64,000 bases of DNA, taken from Astragalus membranaceus. Its lineage: Eukaryota > Streptophyta > Magnoliopsida > Fabales > Fabaceae. The notes below the pieces were generated by a model. That model had not been told where the DNA came from. It worked only from the letters and a program-made list of their open reading frames with translations, and did no database searches. Of this stretch, positions 34,273 through 45,047 are shown in pieces. Where the stretch lies: assembly GCA_039519185.1 (NCBI GenBank), contig CM076846.1, positions 109,898,442 to 109,962,441 of the forward strand, given 5' to 3'. The position numbers were made by a program, and so were the translations under genes. Positions within the stretch are counted from its first letter, which is position 1. Each line of letters opens with the position of its first letter.

Positions 34273-34947
34273 TGTTAGGATCTTGAGCACTGCTGTCACT
34301 AAAAATACAACAGCAACAGTCAATGAAACAGTGGCTTTAAAGAGATCAGTCACAAGTTAATCCAAGAACAAGCAATGCACGAAATGATGATGAAGATAAG
34401 GTCAAAAATGGATACTGTTTTGAATGCACACAGAATTTTAGCAACAAGAACAATTAAAACCGTAAGTGACAAAAACTGAAAATGAGAAGCATAGAGAAAA
34501 CAACACAAGAGAGAGTTTGGTGACCCAGTTCAGTATCAAGAATGATACCTACATCTGGGGGCTGAGCAAATTGCTACAGTCCATGTATATTCTCTGAATT
34601 GAAGTTTACAAGGTGATACAACAATGTTCTTGCAAGTGTTTACCCCCTCACTCCCAATTCCCTTGAATCCCAGTGTTTCGCTCCTCTCCCCAGTGATTCC
34701 TTATCTCTATGTACTTCTAATTGTTGCCAAAGAGTCCCATATATTTAGGCTAGCCAATTCTGTTTGGCGCCCTTGGCGCCCACAACTGTATCTGCAACAA
34801 ACTTGGCAACAGAATATGGCGCCCATGGCGCCCATAACAGTTTCATAACTGAACCAGTTATTGTACATCTTGATTCTGGTATGCTGATTGGACTGAAATA
34901 GATGCCACGTAGGAATTCCATAGGATGAGGTGGACCATTGATAGTGC
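34273..34947 (-). repeat. 3' LTR of the Copia element
   Basis: Matches 38030-38717 but lacks the first ~13 bases (TGTTGCCTATGTG). It joins RT-coding DNA at 34947, where the internal deletion ends. Confidence 0.9.
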
Positions 34948-35847
34948 TATCAAACCTCTTGTACCACTGCCTAGGTGATTGCTACAGGCTGTACAGAGAC
35001 TTTTGTAGTGAGCATACCATGCTTTCCCTTCCCTTTTCCTCAAAGCCCTTTGGCTGTGTCATGTAGATCTTTTCCTCAAGTATCCCATGAAGAAATGCTG
35101 TCTTAACATCCATTGGTTCAAGGTACAAGCCATACTCAGCAACAAGAGCTAGAAGTACTCTTATTGAAGTATGCTTGACTACAGGAGAAAAAATTTCATT
35201 GAAATCTACTCCTTCTCTTTGAGTATATCCTTTGGCCACCAGCCTTGCCTTGAATCTAGGAGGATCCTTCTCTGAACTTCCTTCCTTTTTCTTGTATATC
35301 CATTTACATCCTACTAGCTTAGCTCCAGCAGGTTTCTTAATCAGTGTCCAAGTTTGATTCTTCTCCAATGACTTCATTTCATCCACCATGGCTTCCATCC
35401 ACTTGTGATTTTCCTTACTGCTCATAGCTTGCTCAAAAGTATTTGGCTCATCATTGTTTAGACAAACTGAAGTATTCAATGCATAAGCTGTCATTGATTC
35501 ATATCCAAGTCTACTCGGAGGTTTTATTTCCCTTCTTGTCCTGTCCCTGAAAGCAAATATTCTTGTTCAGGCTCTTCTTGCTCATCTGTTTCTGAGCTGG
35601 AGTCACCTTCAGTGTCTTGGCTGATTGGAGAAGTAGCTGAATCTGCATCAGTTTTCTTCTTGGCTCCACCTGTGTCTATCTCCACCTCAAGCTCAGAATC
35701 CTTCTTTGTTACCGGTTCCCCTAGAACTTCATTGCTCTTTGTTTCAGTGAGCAATTTTGATTCATGAAACACAACATCCCTGCTGATTATACACTTTTTA
35801 TCAACAGACCATATTCTAAAACCTTTCACTCCTTCAGGATATCCCAT
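34948..35847 (-). pseudogene. Copia reverse transcriptase, N-terminal part only
   Basis: 35847-35524 encodes the integrase-RT linker (GYPEGVKGFRIW, then an acidic stretch). 35494-34982 encodes the RT start (NQTWTLIKKPAGAKLVGCKW, YTQREGVDFNEIFSPVVK, MDVKTAFLHG). After KSLYSL an in-frame TAG replaces the usual Lys, QSPRQWYKRFD follows, and the sequence jumps into the 3' LTR. The catalytic YVDD motif and RNase H are absent. Confidence 0.88.
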
Positions 35848-35873
35848 AAACAGGCCCCTTTTTGACCTTGGTT

Positions 35874-36569
35874 CTAGCTTCCTTCACTCACATGAAAGAA
35901 GGCAGGACATCCAAATATCCTGAGATTTTGACAATCAGGTTTGGCTCCAGTCCATACCTCTTGAGGAGTTTTAAAATTCAGTGCAGTGGAGGGACTTCTA
36001 TTGACTAAGTAACAGGCTGTGTGCACAGCTTCTCCCCAAAATGTCTTAGACAGTTTTGCACATGATAGCATACACCTTACCTTCTCCAACAAAGTCCTGT
36101 TTAACCTCTCAGCAAGCCCATTTTGCTGAGGTGTCCATCTCACAGTATAATTCCTGTAAATGCCTTCTTCTTTGCAAAATTGATTGAATTTTTCATTGCA
36201 AAATTCCAATCCATTATCAATCCTTAATGCTTTGACTTTCAGTCCACTTTGAGTCTCTCCTCTCTTTTTCCATTCCACAAAAGTTTTGAAGGCTTCATCT
36301 TTTGTTTTGAGTAGATATCCACACCTTTCTACTAAGGTCATCTATGAAAGTTATGAAGTACCTTTTCCCACCATGTGTTGGTGTCTTGGAAGGTCCCATA
36401 AATCTGAATGGATGTAGCCTAGTCTCTCCTCAGTCTTGTGTATTGCTGTTGCAAACTTCACTCTAGTTTGCTTGCCAATCACACAATGTTCACAGAATTC
36501 AAGTTTGCTAATTCTGTCTCCACAGAGCAGGCCCTGCTTCTCCAGTTCTTTCAGTCCTTTCTCACTCAT
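35874..36569 (-). pseudogene. Copia integrase, frameshifted
   Basis: Two adjoining frames: 36569-36351 with the HHCC-like segment (FCEHCVIGKQTRVKF) and first catalytic Asp (YIHSDLWDLP), and 36341-35874 with the second Asp (RIDNGLEF) and the Glu context (QQNGLAERLNRTLLEK). A frame break near 36345 separates them and another near 36572 cuts it from GAG-PR. Integrase inserts the element's cDNA; this copy is non-functional as it stands. Confidence 0.88.
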
Positions 36570-36574
36570 ATGAC

Positions 36575-37975
36575 CTAGTCTTTGATGCCATGTGCCTTGT
36601 CAGTGGCTGCTGTTGCCACATTTGTTTCTCCAGCTAGAGTATTGCCTTGGAGAGTATAGAGGCAGTTTCCCCTTCTCACTCCCTTCATGACTATCCTTGA
36701 TCCCTTCGTGATTTTCAGTACTCCATCTTCACCTTTGAAACTGAATCCAGCTTTCTCAAGTGTACCAAGTGATATCAATGATCTTTTGAGGTCAGGTACA
36801 TGCCTTGCATTGGTCAACTTCTTCACTGTTCCATCAGATAGAATCAGTTTCACAGTCCCAATGCCAATCACTTTGCATGCTTTGTTGTTTCCCATAATCA
36901 CCTGTCCACCATTGTATGATTTGTATTCAACAAACCACTCCCTTCTAGGACACGTATGGTATGAACATCCTGAATCCAGAACCCAATCATCATCACTTGT
37001 AGTTGAGGTAGTTGAAGCAGTGGAGTTTGATTCCACTCTCTCTTCATCTGCAGCAACACAAGCTTCACTGCTGTGATCATCAGCAGTGCCTAGTATTTCA
37101 CAATCATCATCAGTAGCCAATGCTTCAATGCTGTGATCATCAGCAGCATCCAAGATTTCACATTCCTCACCTGCAACATAGAGTAACTCACAGTTATCAT
37201 AGCTATCTGCAGCAACAGATGCATCTGCAGTTTCCTCCTTGGCAGTATTGCCCTTCTTGTTCTTCTTTTCAGGACAATTCTTCTTGAAATGCCCCTCCTT
37301 GTTACAGATATAACACCTATTATGCTTTGTCTTGGATTTTGATCTTCCTCGCCCTTTTCCCTTTTCAATTCTGTGCTCACTTCTTCCTCTAACAACCAGA
37401 CTCTCTTCTTGATCATTGTTTCTTGTTTCAGTCTTTCTTGACAGTTCCTTAGACATTAAAGCAACCTGAACTTCATCAAGACTTACTGATTCCCTTCCAT
37501 ATACTAGTGTGTCAGCTAGTGTATCATAGGAGCTATTCAATGATCTAATAAGCAATAATGCTTGATCCTCATCTTCTACTTTTACATCAATATTTTCTAA
37601 GTCTAATATCAACTTATGAAAATCATCAATGTGATCACCAAGAGAAGTACCTGGTTGCATCTTGAGCGTATAGAGTCTTTGCTTGAGGTATAGTCTTGTT
37701 GCAAGAGACTTGGTCATATATAAAGATTCCAATTTTGTCCATACAGCAGCAGCGGATTTTTCTTTGGAAACTTCCCTTAGAACCTTGTCTCCTAAGCTCA
37801 AGATAATTGCACTGTGAGCCTTATTCATCAAATCCTTTTTCTCCTTTTCTGTCAGAGTATCTGGCAGCCTTCTTTCTCCTTCTAATGCATCCTCCAGTCC
37901 TTGTTGAACAAGGAGTGCATGCATCTTCATCTTCCAAAAGCCAAAGTCATTCTTCCCTGTGAATTTCTCAATGTT
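36575..37975 (-). pseudogene. Copia GAG and protease
   Basis: The frame is open from about 37975 (IAKYNIEKFTGKNDFGFWK) though the first ATG is at 37930, so the original start codon is probably lost. Counting from 37930: GAG core residues ~10-160, CCHC zinc knuckle CYICNKEGHFKKNC at 206-219, a run of acidic ~20-residue repeats (ADDHSIEALATDDDCEI) at ~260-295, then the aspartic protease site WVLDSGCSYHTC with DSG at 319-321, and the start of the pre-integrase region. It ends at a stop at 36575 where the GAG-pre-integrase domain should go on. The acidic repeats between knuckle and protease are unusual. Confidence 0.88.
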
Positions 37976-38014
37976 GTACTTTGCGATATCCCTCTATTTC
38001 ACCTCCCAACCTGA

Positions 38015-38029
38015 TGCTCTTGATACCAA
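38015..38029 (-). other. Copia primer binding site (initiator tRNA-Met)
   Basis: ATTGGTATCAAGAGC on the minus strand, next to the 5' LTR; close to the plant copia PBS TGGTATCAGAGC. Confidence 0.85.
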
Positions 38030-38717
38030 TTCTTAGGATCTTGAGCACTGCTGTCTCTAAAAATACAGCAGCAGCAGCCAATGAAACAATGGCTTTAAAG
38101 AGATCAGTCACAAGTTAATCCAAGAACAAGCAATGCACGAAATGATGGTGAAGATAAGGTCAAGAATGGATACTGTTTTGAATGCACACAGAATTTTAGC
38201 AACAAGAACAATTAAAACCGTAAGTGACAAAAACTGAAAATGAGAAACATAGAGAAAACAACACAAGAGAGAGTTTGGTGACCCAGTTCAGTATCAAGAA
38301 TGATACCTACATCTGGGGGCTGAGCAAATTGCTACAGTCCATGTATATTCTCTGAATTGAAGTTTACAAGGTGATACAACAATGTTCTTGCAAGTGTTTA
38401 CCCCCTCACTCCCAATTCCCTTGAATCCCAGTGTTTCGCTCCTCTCCCCAGTGATTCCTTACTCTATGTACTTCTAATTGTTGCTAAAGAGTCCCATATA
38501 TATAGGCTAGCCAATTCTGTTTGGCGCCCTTGGCGCCCACAACTGAATCTGCAACAAACTTGGCAACAGAATATGGCTCCCATGGCGCCCATAACAGTTT
38601 CATAACTGAAACAGTTATTGTACATCTTGATTCTGGTATGCTGACTGGACTGAAATAGATGCCACGTAGGAATTTCATAGGATGAGGTGGACCATTGATA
38701 GTGCCACATAGGCAACA
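38030..38717 (-). repeat. 5' LTR of the Copia element
   Basis: 688 bp, starts TGTTGCC on the minus strand; its inner end is CCTAAGA (CA changed to GA), followed at once by the primer binding site. Confidence 0.92.
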
Positions 38718-38781
38718 GAAATATTAGAAATTATTTTGTTTACTAAGTATTTATAAGGCGTTTCATTTTGTTACTTTACAG

Positions 38782-39382
38782 GGAATTGTAGGTCGTGTAC
38801 CCACCATACGCCGGTTGAGCGATGCATTCGAAGAACACAACCTATTTCTCTACATTGGGCATGGTAGTGGTAAGTTAATATGATATGATATATTTTTTTT
38901 GATAAGTATATATGATATGATATATGTACTTGTTATATCTTGCAAATTCTAGTTTTTAAGAGTTTGTCTTCGCAGGAGCACACTTAATTCCTCCGGATTT
39001 TATCGAGGAATTAGAGAAATGTCCAGCTGTAATTCTAATGGGTTGTGAGTCTGGTAAATGTGTGTTAGCCGGGAGCTACGCTCCAAGGTATGATACCACG
39101 CCATATCTTTTGGCGGGATCTCCCTTTGTTGTTGCGAACTTGTGGAATGTGACACACGAGGAGGGGGATACGCTTATCAGAGCTATGTTTGAAGGCTTGG
39201 TGAAACAAAGATCTAATGGGAGCGAACGCAGAATCGGATTTGTGATGCAGGATGTTCGTAGAAACCTTCCCTCAATGGCAGGGGCATCAACCGTGTGTGT
39301 TGGTCTTCCTACTACCATTTGTTGGCGGGGAAAGAGAAAGAATGTAGAGTCTTCTAATCCCAATAAGCGAAGAAAGTTTTAG
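38782..39382 (+). pseudogene. Catalytic C50 exons of separase-like copy B
   Basis: Exons 38782-38869 and 38976-39382 join in phase (AGT G|GA GCA). They give FLYIGHGSG + AHLIPPDFIEEL, MGCESGKCVL, and YLLAGSPFVVANLWNVT. His and Cys of the separase dyad are both in place. Copy A has no equivalent in the window, so these are the only catalytic exons here. Confidence 0.85.
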
Positions 39383-39837
39383 GCTTTTAGCTATGTGTGT
39401 TAGTTGATAGTTCAATTAAACAGTCAGTTGATAATTAGCTGTAACTAATTGCTTAAGGTTGTTCTAGCCCTTTATAATTGCTCAAGGATTGCTTATGCGA
39501 AAATTGGCCTCTGCATTTTGAGAACATTTACTTTCGCTCATCTGAAGCTATAATATGAATTCTTCTTAAAGGAGTGATATTGGAATAGGTATTTTTTTAT
39601 TTTTTATTTTGTGAAAATGGAATGGGTCGGTGCTATTGGAAGTGGATAGATACGAAGTTTTCAATTCGGTGACCATCACATGTATAGGTTATAGTGTGGA
39701 TTGTTTGGCTTGGGACATTTTTGAATTTTATATTGTAATTGTGGGATTTGTTTTGATCAATAGTAGTAGTGTAGGACTTACAATAAAGATAATAATAATG
39801 TTTTTTAAAAAAGAAAGACAAAATTGAAAAAAATAGA

Positions 39838-39910
39838 GGCCCTGGGGATCAATCAATCTTGCAATCTCATGGATAGCAGCTCTTGACCTTACCAATTGGG
39901 TTACCATACA
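39838..39910 (-). mobile_element. Possible SINE remnant
   Basis: The minus strand reads GGTAACCCAATTGGTAAG (A-box-like), then GATTGATCCC (B-box-like) about 30 bases on. No target duplication found. Confidence 0.35.
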
Positions 39911-40320
39911 TTAGTATAATTATGCCTAGTGTTACGGATTATGTTGAGTAAAATGGAGGAGCTTTTTCTTTGATAGATTATTTTATTTTTTGGAGGCCCC
40001 AAGCCCTTGCTTGAGCTGTTTGGGCCTTGGGCTGGCCTGCTCAATTGGCAAATGCGGAAAATGTTACGCTGGATATCATGTCATGGGCTCAAACCTGAGA
40101 CCTCACAATTGTGAGTTACTAGCTAGTGGCAATTGCCACTCCGACTTCAAACAAAAAAAACCTAAAAAGCAATTTGTTATAATTATATAACTTAAAAAAG
40201 ACCTTTGTTACATTTTTTGCCTTATTTTTTATGATGGAATTGCCGGTCAAAATTCAAGTATTACCGTAGCAATAATGAAGATCGATCATCATTGAAATCA
40301 TGAGACTGAGATGAGACAAG

Positions 40321-40618
40321 GGTTAAATATGTCTTTAGTCGCTATAAAATTTGAAAATTATGTTTTAGTGACTATAAAAGTTTTTGCTCACTTTTAGTTT
40401 CTACATTTTCTCAGTTTAATGATTTTAGTCCATCATAACTTTTTACAACACTTATGTGCGTATTTTAATAGCGCTTCTAAGTGCTATCAAAACTCATGAG
40501 AGACTAAAATCATTGAATAGAAAAAATATATTGGGGCTAAAAGTGAGTAAATTTTTTTACAGAAACTAAAAATAAAATTTTCAAATTTAATAGCAACAGA
40601 AGTATATTTAAGTCTTTA
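40321..40618. mobile_element. Foldback/MITE-like element, ~300 bp
   Basis: The ends are inverted: GGGTTAAATATGTCTTTAG on the left and, complemented from the right, AGACTTAAATATACTTC, with further complementarity inward (AAATTTGAAAAT, CTCACTTTTAG). A partial relative occurs at 10168-10270. Confidence 0.6.
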
Positions 40619-40909
40619 TATAATTTCCGAACATAATAAGATGAAAATATGAATATTATTAAATTAATCTTTGTTTTTGTAGAGTTAACTTTTCTACTTT
40701 TATATTTACAAAGTTAGATTAAAAACTAATTTATATTTTTTTTTAGTCTGCAAATTCAGACAAATAAAGAAAAGAAATATGACAAAAAAACAAATTTGTA
40801 TTTTAACATATCCGTAGCATAATACACTTCAAATAAATAAATATCAATAAATAAATTAAACAAATGTCGAGATTCTTTTTTTGTTACCATGTCATTGATG
40901 CGCAGTTTC

Positions 40910-41114
40910 CAGTGGCGGACCTGCCTTATATTCTGAACCCCCTGAAAAAAAATTGCACTTACAACCCTATATAAATAGCCTAAATCTCCAGAAATTTTTA
41001 ATTTGAACCCCATGAAAATTTTAAATTGCACTAGTAGACCAAGTTTTACACCCATTTGACACTGGCCTTAAAAAATTTGACACCCCTGACCCTGGGGTCC
41101 TGGGTCCGCCACTG
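40910..41114. mobile_element. hAT-type MITE, 205 bp
   Basis: Terminal inverted repeat CAGTGGCGGACC / GGTCCGCCACTG and a perfect 8-bp target duplication GCAGTTTC (40902-40909, 41115-41122). Confidence 0.9.
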
Positions 41115-41397
41115 GCAGTTTCCACGACTACTTGATTTTGTCGGTCTATTTGGCTCTCTCTTCTTAACAGAGTTTTTACTACACTCAATATTCAAACCCG
41201 AGACATTAAGGTGGATCCGAACCTAGTTGGATCCGAACCTAGTTATCACTTCAACGAACGATTCTTTTTGACACACCCAATTAAGACTGTAGTCAGTCGG
41301 TCATTGTCAAAAAATAAAATACTAGTGAATAGAGTCGGTCAACAAGAATGAGGTTGGAGACAAAAACAAACATAAAGTACTTTAACAGTTTTTTAAC

Positions 41398-42257
41398 AAT
41401 AATGCTATTCAGCCAAAAAATCCAGCCAAAATCAGCCAAATATACGGTGGTGGGACCCGGTTGGATTTTAAATATGATTTAATATTTATTTTAATAGAAA
41501 CTGTTTATAAATAAAATAAAATAAAAAAATTGTGTGATAATTAAAAAATGAATTAACACAGAATCATCTTCTCCACGTCTTTAGGTTTTCATTTCCACCT
41601 CTCCACCACTCTTTCATCACTCGACTTCACCATCCAACACCATGTCTAGGAACGCAGCACCTCCACCGCAATAGTGAGCATCGCGAGAGATAGCAGAACC
41701 GCAACCGCAACATATGTTTCTTCGTCTTCGTTCCAGATCATTATCACTCTCTCATCTCTCATCACTTGGATTCCATGGAAACTGTTGATGATTCTCCAAG
41801 CATGAGCTGAAGAACTGCCAACTCAAAGTCTGAACGGAAGAATAACTGTGAATCCTAAGTTTCAGTCAGGTAAGTGTCTTTAGTATTTCTGGCTTGTGTA
41901 ATCTGGATAATTTCTAAACTTTAATGATGTTAGTCAAATGGGTTAAGATTAAAATATGTTTTCATGGGTTTTGAGCTAGCAAAGAAAAAAATTTGACAAG
42001 CAGCTTGGTCTAAGACCTACAAAAATTGGTTAGTTGGTGTTGACATTTGGCTATCTGATTCAAAGTGACGAAGTAGATGTCACAGTAGAAAACATTGACT
42101 TGCCCTTACTTCAACTATCCTATTTAGCACTGAAGTAGTGCCCTCTTGTCCTTTTACAGTTAGATTCAAAGAAATAAATGTGAAATACCAGATTGGTTTA
42201 TGGCTTTGGAAAGTTGGTTAATTGGGGAAGTAATGTGGCTATCTGGTTCAAATTAGC
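41398..42257 (+). repeat. Left TIR of the long-TIR MULE
   Basis: Complement matches 58788-58516 continued by 53415-52835. Includes CTAGGAACGCAGCACCTCC and the motif AGTTGGTTAATTGGGGAAG. Confidence 0.9.
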
Positions 42258-42915
42258 ATTTCTTTTTGTTTTGTTAGGGTGCTTCAACATGATATAACAA
42301 AAAAAACAAGAAAACCATGAATGTTTGTGCTATTAAGGACATTTGACTTTGTGTTTGTATTCTGGTTACTCGTTAGAAAGAAAAGACTGTGAAAAATCAG
42401 CTTGGTTTATGACATCCAAAAGTTGGTTAATTGTAGTTGTAATGTGGCTATCTGGTTCAAATGGAGCATGTACATGTCAGACTAGAAATCTTTTAGTAAT
42501 AGTTACATTAATTGTCCTATTTAGCACTTAAATAGAGTCCTCATGTTGTTCATAGTGAGTAGGGAAGAATAGCATGTGAAAAACCAAATTTGGGTTAGAT
42601 TGAGCCCTCTTGTCCTTTACAGTTAGATTGAAAGAAATAATTGTGAAATACCAGATTGGTTTATGGTTTTGAAAAGTTGGTTAATTGGGGCAGTAATGTG
42701 GCTATCTGGTTGAAATGGATTTTGTACATGTCACACCAAGAACATTTGAGTTATACTTAAGAAATTGGGGTTGAAAAGTTGGTTAATTGGGGTTATTTAG
42801 CTGATATGTTAAGAAATTTCGGTTTACATCTATACACTATATTAAATTTAATATAAGCTATACATAATTGGATTTTATTGTGCAGTACCGCTGTGACGCC
42901 GACATCTAAAACTTC
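42258..42915. repeat. Degenerate subterminal repeats of the MULE
   Basis: Several ~100-200-bp degenerate units with TTGGTTTATG, AAGTTGGTTAATTG and GTGGCTATCTGGTT precede the transposase remnant; no gene. Confidence 0.7.
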
Positions 42916-43910
42916 ATGGAGGGTAGTGATACATTCGTTGAGGGTGATAGTGCTGAGGCTGAAGGTATAACAGTTGACAACCCCAACAATGACGATACAT
43001 GTTGGGCGCCAACAATCGGGATGTGTTTTGCTTCATTAGATGAGGGGATATCATATTATGGTGAGTATGCTTTAAAAAAAGGATTTGGATGGAAAATTAG
43101 AACATCAGTAAAGGGAAAGGATGGGGCAATCAACTACAGAATTCTATCATGCTCGAGAGAGGGGTCTAGCACGCAAATATAAAAAATTCCATGTTCATTG
43201 AAGACACTTCCGACTAGGGTGAGCAATTGTCCTGCAAAGATATGTTTCAAGTTAGAAACAGATGGAGTATGGTATATCAAAAAATTTGTAGATGAGCATT
43301 GTCACCAGTTGAGCCCCACAAAGTCAAGGTTGTTTAGGGCAAACAAGAAAATAAATCTGCATGTGAAGAGAACAATCCAAATCAACAATGAAGCGGGCAT
43401 GAGGATCAACAAAACTTTCCAATCTCTTGTTACAGATGCAGGAGGGCATGAAAATATACCATTTTGTGAAAAGGTCGTCAGGAATTTTGTCAACAAGAAA
43501 ATGCGTTCAATTGGTAAAGGCGGTGATGGGAAGGCGTTGATTAGTTACTTTTATGAAATGAGGGAACAAAATTCAAATTTCTTCTATGATCGTGATCATT
43601 GAGGGTCAAGCGTAAAGGTCGTCCTCCTGCAAACAGAAAAATATCTATAGTTGAGAAAGTTGTTAAAAAGAGAGTGAATAAGCGAACCAAGCGAGCTAAT
43701 GACAAAAAAAATACGGAGGTTCGTGTTATTTTTTAACAAATTATGTATTAAGCATTAAACTCCATATCACATGCATCTTACTGTTTTTTGTATAATGTGT
43801 AGGCGGGCAATATTGGAACCGTGGGTATGGAAGTCAACACCGACATTTGTGTGGAATCAACTGTTGAGGTTACTACGGGTGGAGATGTGACGGAAGCAAC
43901 TAATTTGGTT
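42916..43910 (+). pseudogene. FAR1-type MULE transposase, DNA-binding end and C-terminus only
   Basis: 42916-43182 gives an acidic start and the beginning of a FAR1 domain (GMCFASLDEGISYYGEYALK, GFGWKIRTS). A stop at 43180 interrupts; the frame resumes (CPAKICFKLETDGVWYIKKF, DEHCHQLSP) with the WRKY-like zinc-cluster residues of FAR1 domains. After ~43600 the central DDE and SWIM parts are missing and a C-terminal basic tail follows (KRKGRPPANRKISIVEKV), plus a short exon at 43803. FAR1-type MURA proteins bind TIRs; this one has no catalytic core. Confidence 0.82.
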
Positions 43911-44093
43911 CGTGTCCATTATAAGATTTTACTAAAAGTGTAGACAATGCAACTAACAACTTTAGTTCCTCTTGTCAGGCATGTTGTTTGATTGTCTGTT
44001 ATTAGAGTTTTTATTTATATGTTCATGTTGTTAAACAAAATAAGTGATTATTAACAAGTAGGAGGTGATCATGGAACATGGAAGTGATTATTA

Positions 44094-44847
44094 ATATGAG
44101 CTTTTTAGTTTGTATTATGTTGATGAAACTTGTTATGAGCTAATCATGTTGTAGTTGGATTGTTCTTAGTGTGTGATGAACTTTGAGTAGCTTTTATGTA
44201 ATATTATGATGTTTGCGTTTTATTCCTTGTGTCATAATGCTTTCAACTTTGTTTTGGGAATGGCCAACTAAAACAAGGGGGCTTTGTGGGTACAGACATG
44301 GTTCACAAAGAGAACTCAAGGAATGATATGAATGAAAACCCTTTAAAGACATTTAAAGGAAGTACTACTTAACTCTAGACATAGGGGAGTAATAGTTCAT
44401 AAGGCAAATGTTGTAAGAGCTTAATATACAGGGGTAAAACTTATTTAGAACCTAGACATAGGAGTCTTGTAACATAACCCTGACGATAGTGACTGAAAGG
44501 TACGCCACCAAGGCGCTACAGCGTCTACGGATTCTGAAGCGCTACAACGTCTAATATTATAGAACACTACTCTTGGGAATTTACATAACTACTGAGCTAT
44601 CCAACTCACTCTTAAATACTTTCAATTCATTACTGTTTTCACATCTTTACTTGTTTATTTACATTTATGTTCATCACAATGACAATACTTGTTGACAACT
44701 CGTATTTGTTACTTGTTTTTCTCACCAGCTAAATTACTAGTTTAAATATAGAAGTAAACTCAACAATCTCCGTGGGAACGATCTTTACTTATCATTATAT
44801 TACTTGTTGCGATTGTGTATACTTGCAGATCTACTTTTCGCACAACA
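44094..44847 (+). repeat. 5' LTR of the LARD, truncated
   Basis: 754 bp nearly identical to 50274-51035; its first half is missing compared with the right LTR. Confidence 0.85.
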
Positions 44848-44853
44848 AGTTTT

Positions 44854-44872
44854 TGGCGCCGTTGCCGGGGAT
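44854..44872 (+). other. Primer binding site, tRNA-Asp type
   Basis: TGGCGCCGTTGCCGGGGAT is complementary to the 3' end of plant tRNA-Asp (CCCCGGCAACGGCGCCA), as in Athila-like gypsy elements. Confidence 0.85.
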
Positions 44873-45047
44873 TGTGAAAGTTAATTTCTATTGTTTAGTT
44901 AGTAAGTTTAGTTAGTTTAGATTCTTTTGCTTAGTGTGTTCTGTTTTTCCAGCAATTTTTTTTATTTTGTATTGTGTTTTGTGTTTGTAGTGTTTCTCTT
45001 TGTTGTTATTTGTGTTTAGTTGAAAGAAAAAAATTCCACTTTATGCC

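Larger units (their letters stand above)
21119..34286 (+). repeat. Segmental duplication unit, copy B
   Basis: Partner of 2640-2686 plus 6431-18960, offset about 15.3 kb. The leader here is intact. Differences from A include an extra second exon in the small gene, intact reading at two sites deleted in A, and a much longer AT microsatellite at 33294-33340. Confidence 0.93.
34273..38717 (-). mobile_element. Ty1/copia retrotransposon, internally deleted, 4.4 kb
   Basis: It lies antisense in an intron of separase-like copy B. Target duplication GAAAT flanks it (34268-34272, 38718-38722). The LTR on the minus strand starts TGTTGCCTATGTGG and ends CCTAACA. Protein order GAG-PR-INT-RT is Ty1/copia. 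Sequence from the middle of RT through RNase H, the polypurine tract and the first bases of the 3' LTR is missing, so the element cannot move by itself. The two LTRs differ at several sites, so insertion is not recent. Confidence 0.93.
24213..39382 (+). pseudogene. Separase-like (peptidase C50) gene, copy B, with Copia in an intron
   Basis: Exons parallel copy A: 24213-24249, 27538-27761, 28018-28149, 28226-28579, ~28681-28773, from 29974, ~31591-31958, ~32690-32950, ~33045-33239, 33517-33885, 34035-34237, then 38782-38869 and 38976-39382. Exon 28226-28579 is intact here (LQADESTLKEFLQNLYFPL, then GTAAGT), unlike copy A. The last two exons hold the C50 catalytic region: His in YIGHGSG and Cys in LMGCESG, then YLLAGSPFVVANLWNVTHEE, ending in a basic tail. 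Frame is broken by an extra T at 33144-33147, a break near 33676, and a phase mismatch between 34237 (phase 2) and 38782 (phase 0). Full plant separase is ~2,000 residues; most N-terminal repeats are absent. Best read as a degenerate paralog; cryptic splicing could rescue part. Confidence 0.75.
39383..41396. other. Intergenic DNA with small dispersed repeats
   Basis: No gene is supported. It holds a possible SINE remnant (39838-39910), a SINE-like B-box context near 40085-40115 (AGGTTTGAGCCC on the minus strand), a foldback element, an hAT MITE and a tandem GGATCCGAACCTAGTT duplication at 41212-41250. Confidence 0.5.

Noticed and set aside
34624..34848. Plus-strand frame in the left Copia LTR
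   Set aside because: LTR sequence; the same DNA recurs in the right LTR with changes.
38464..38715. Minus-strand frames in the right Copia LTR
   Set aside because: LTR, no coding role expected.
39994..40190. 66-residue frame after 39990 with Cys residues
   Set aside because: Overlaps a SINE-like dispersed repeat; no recognisable domain.
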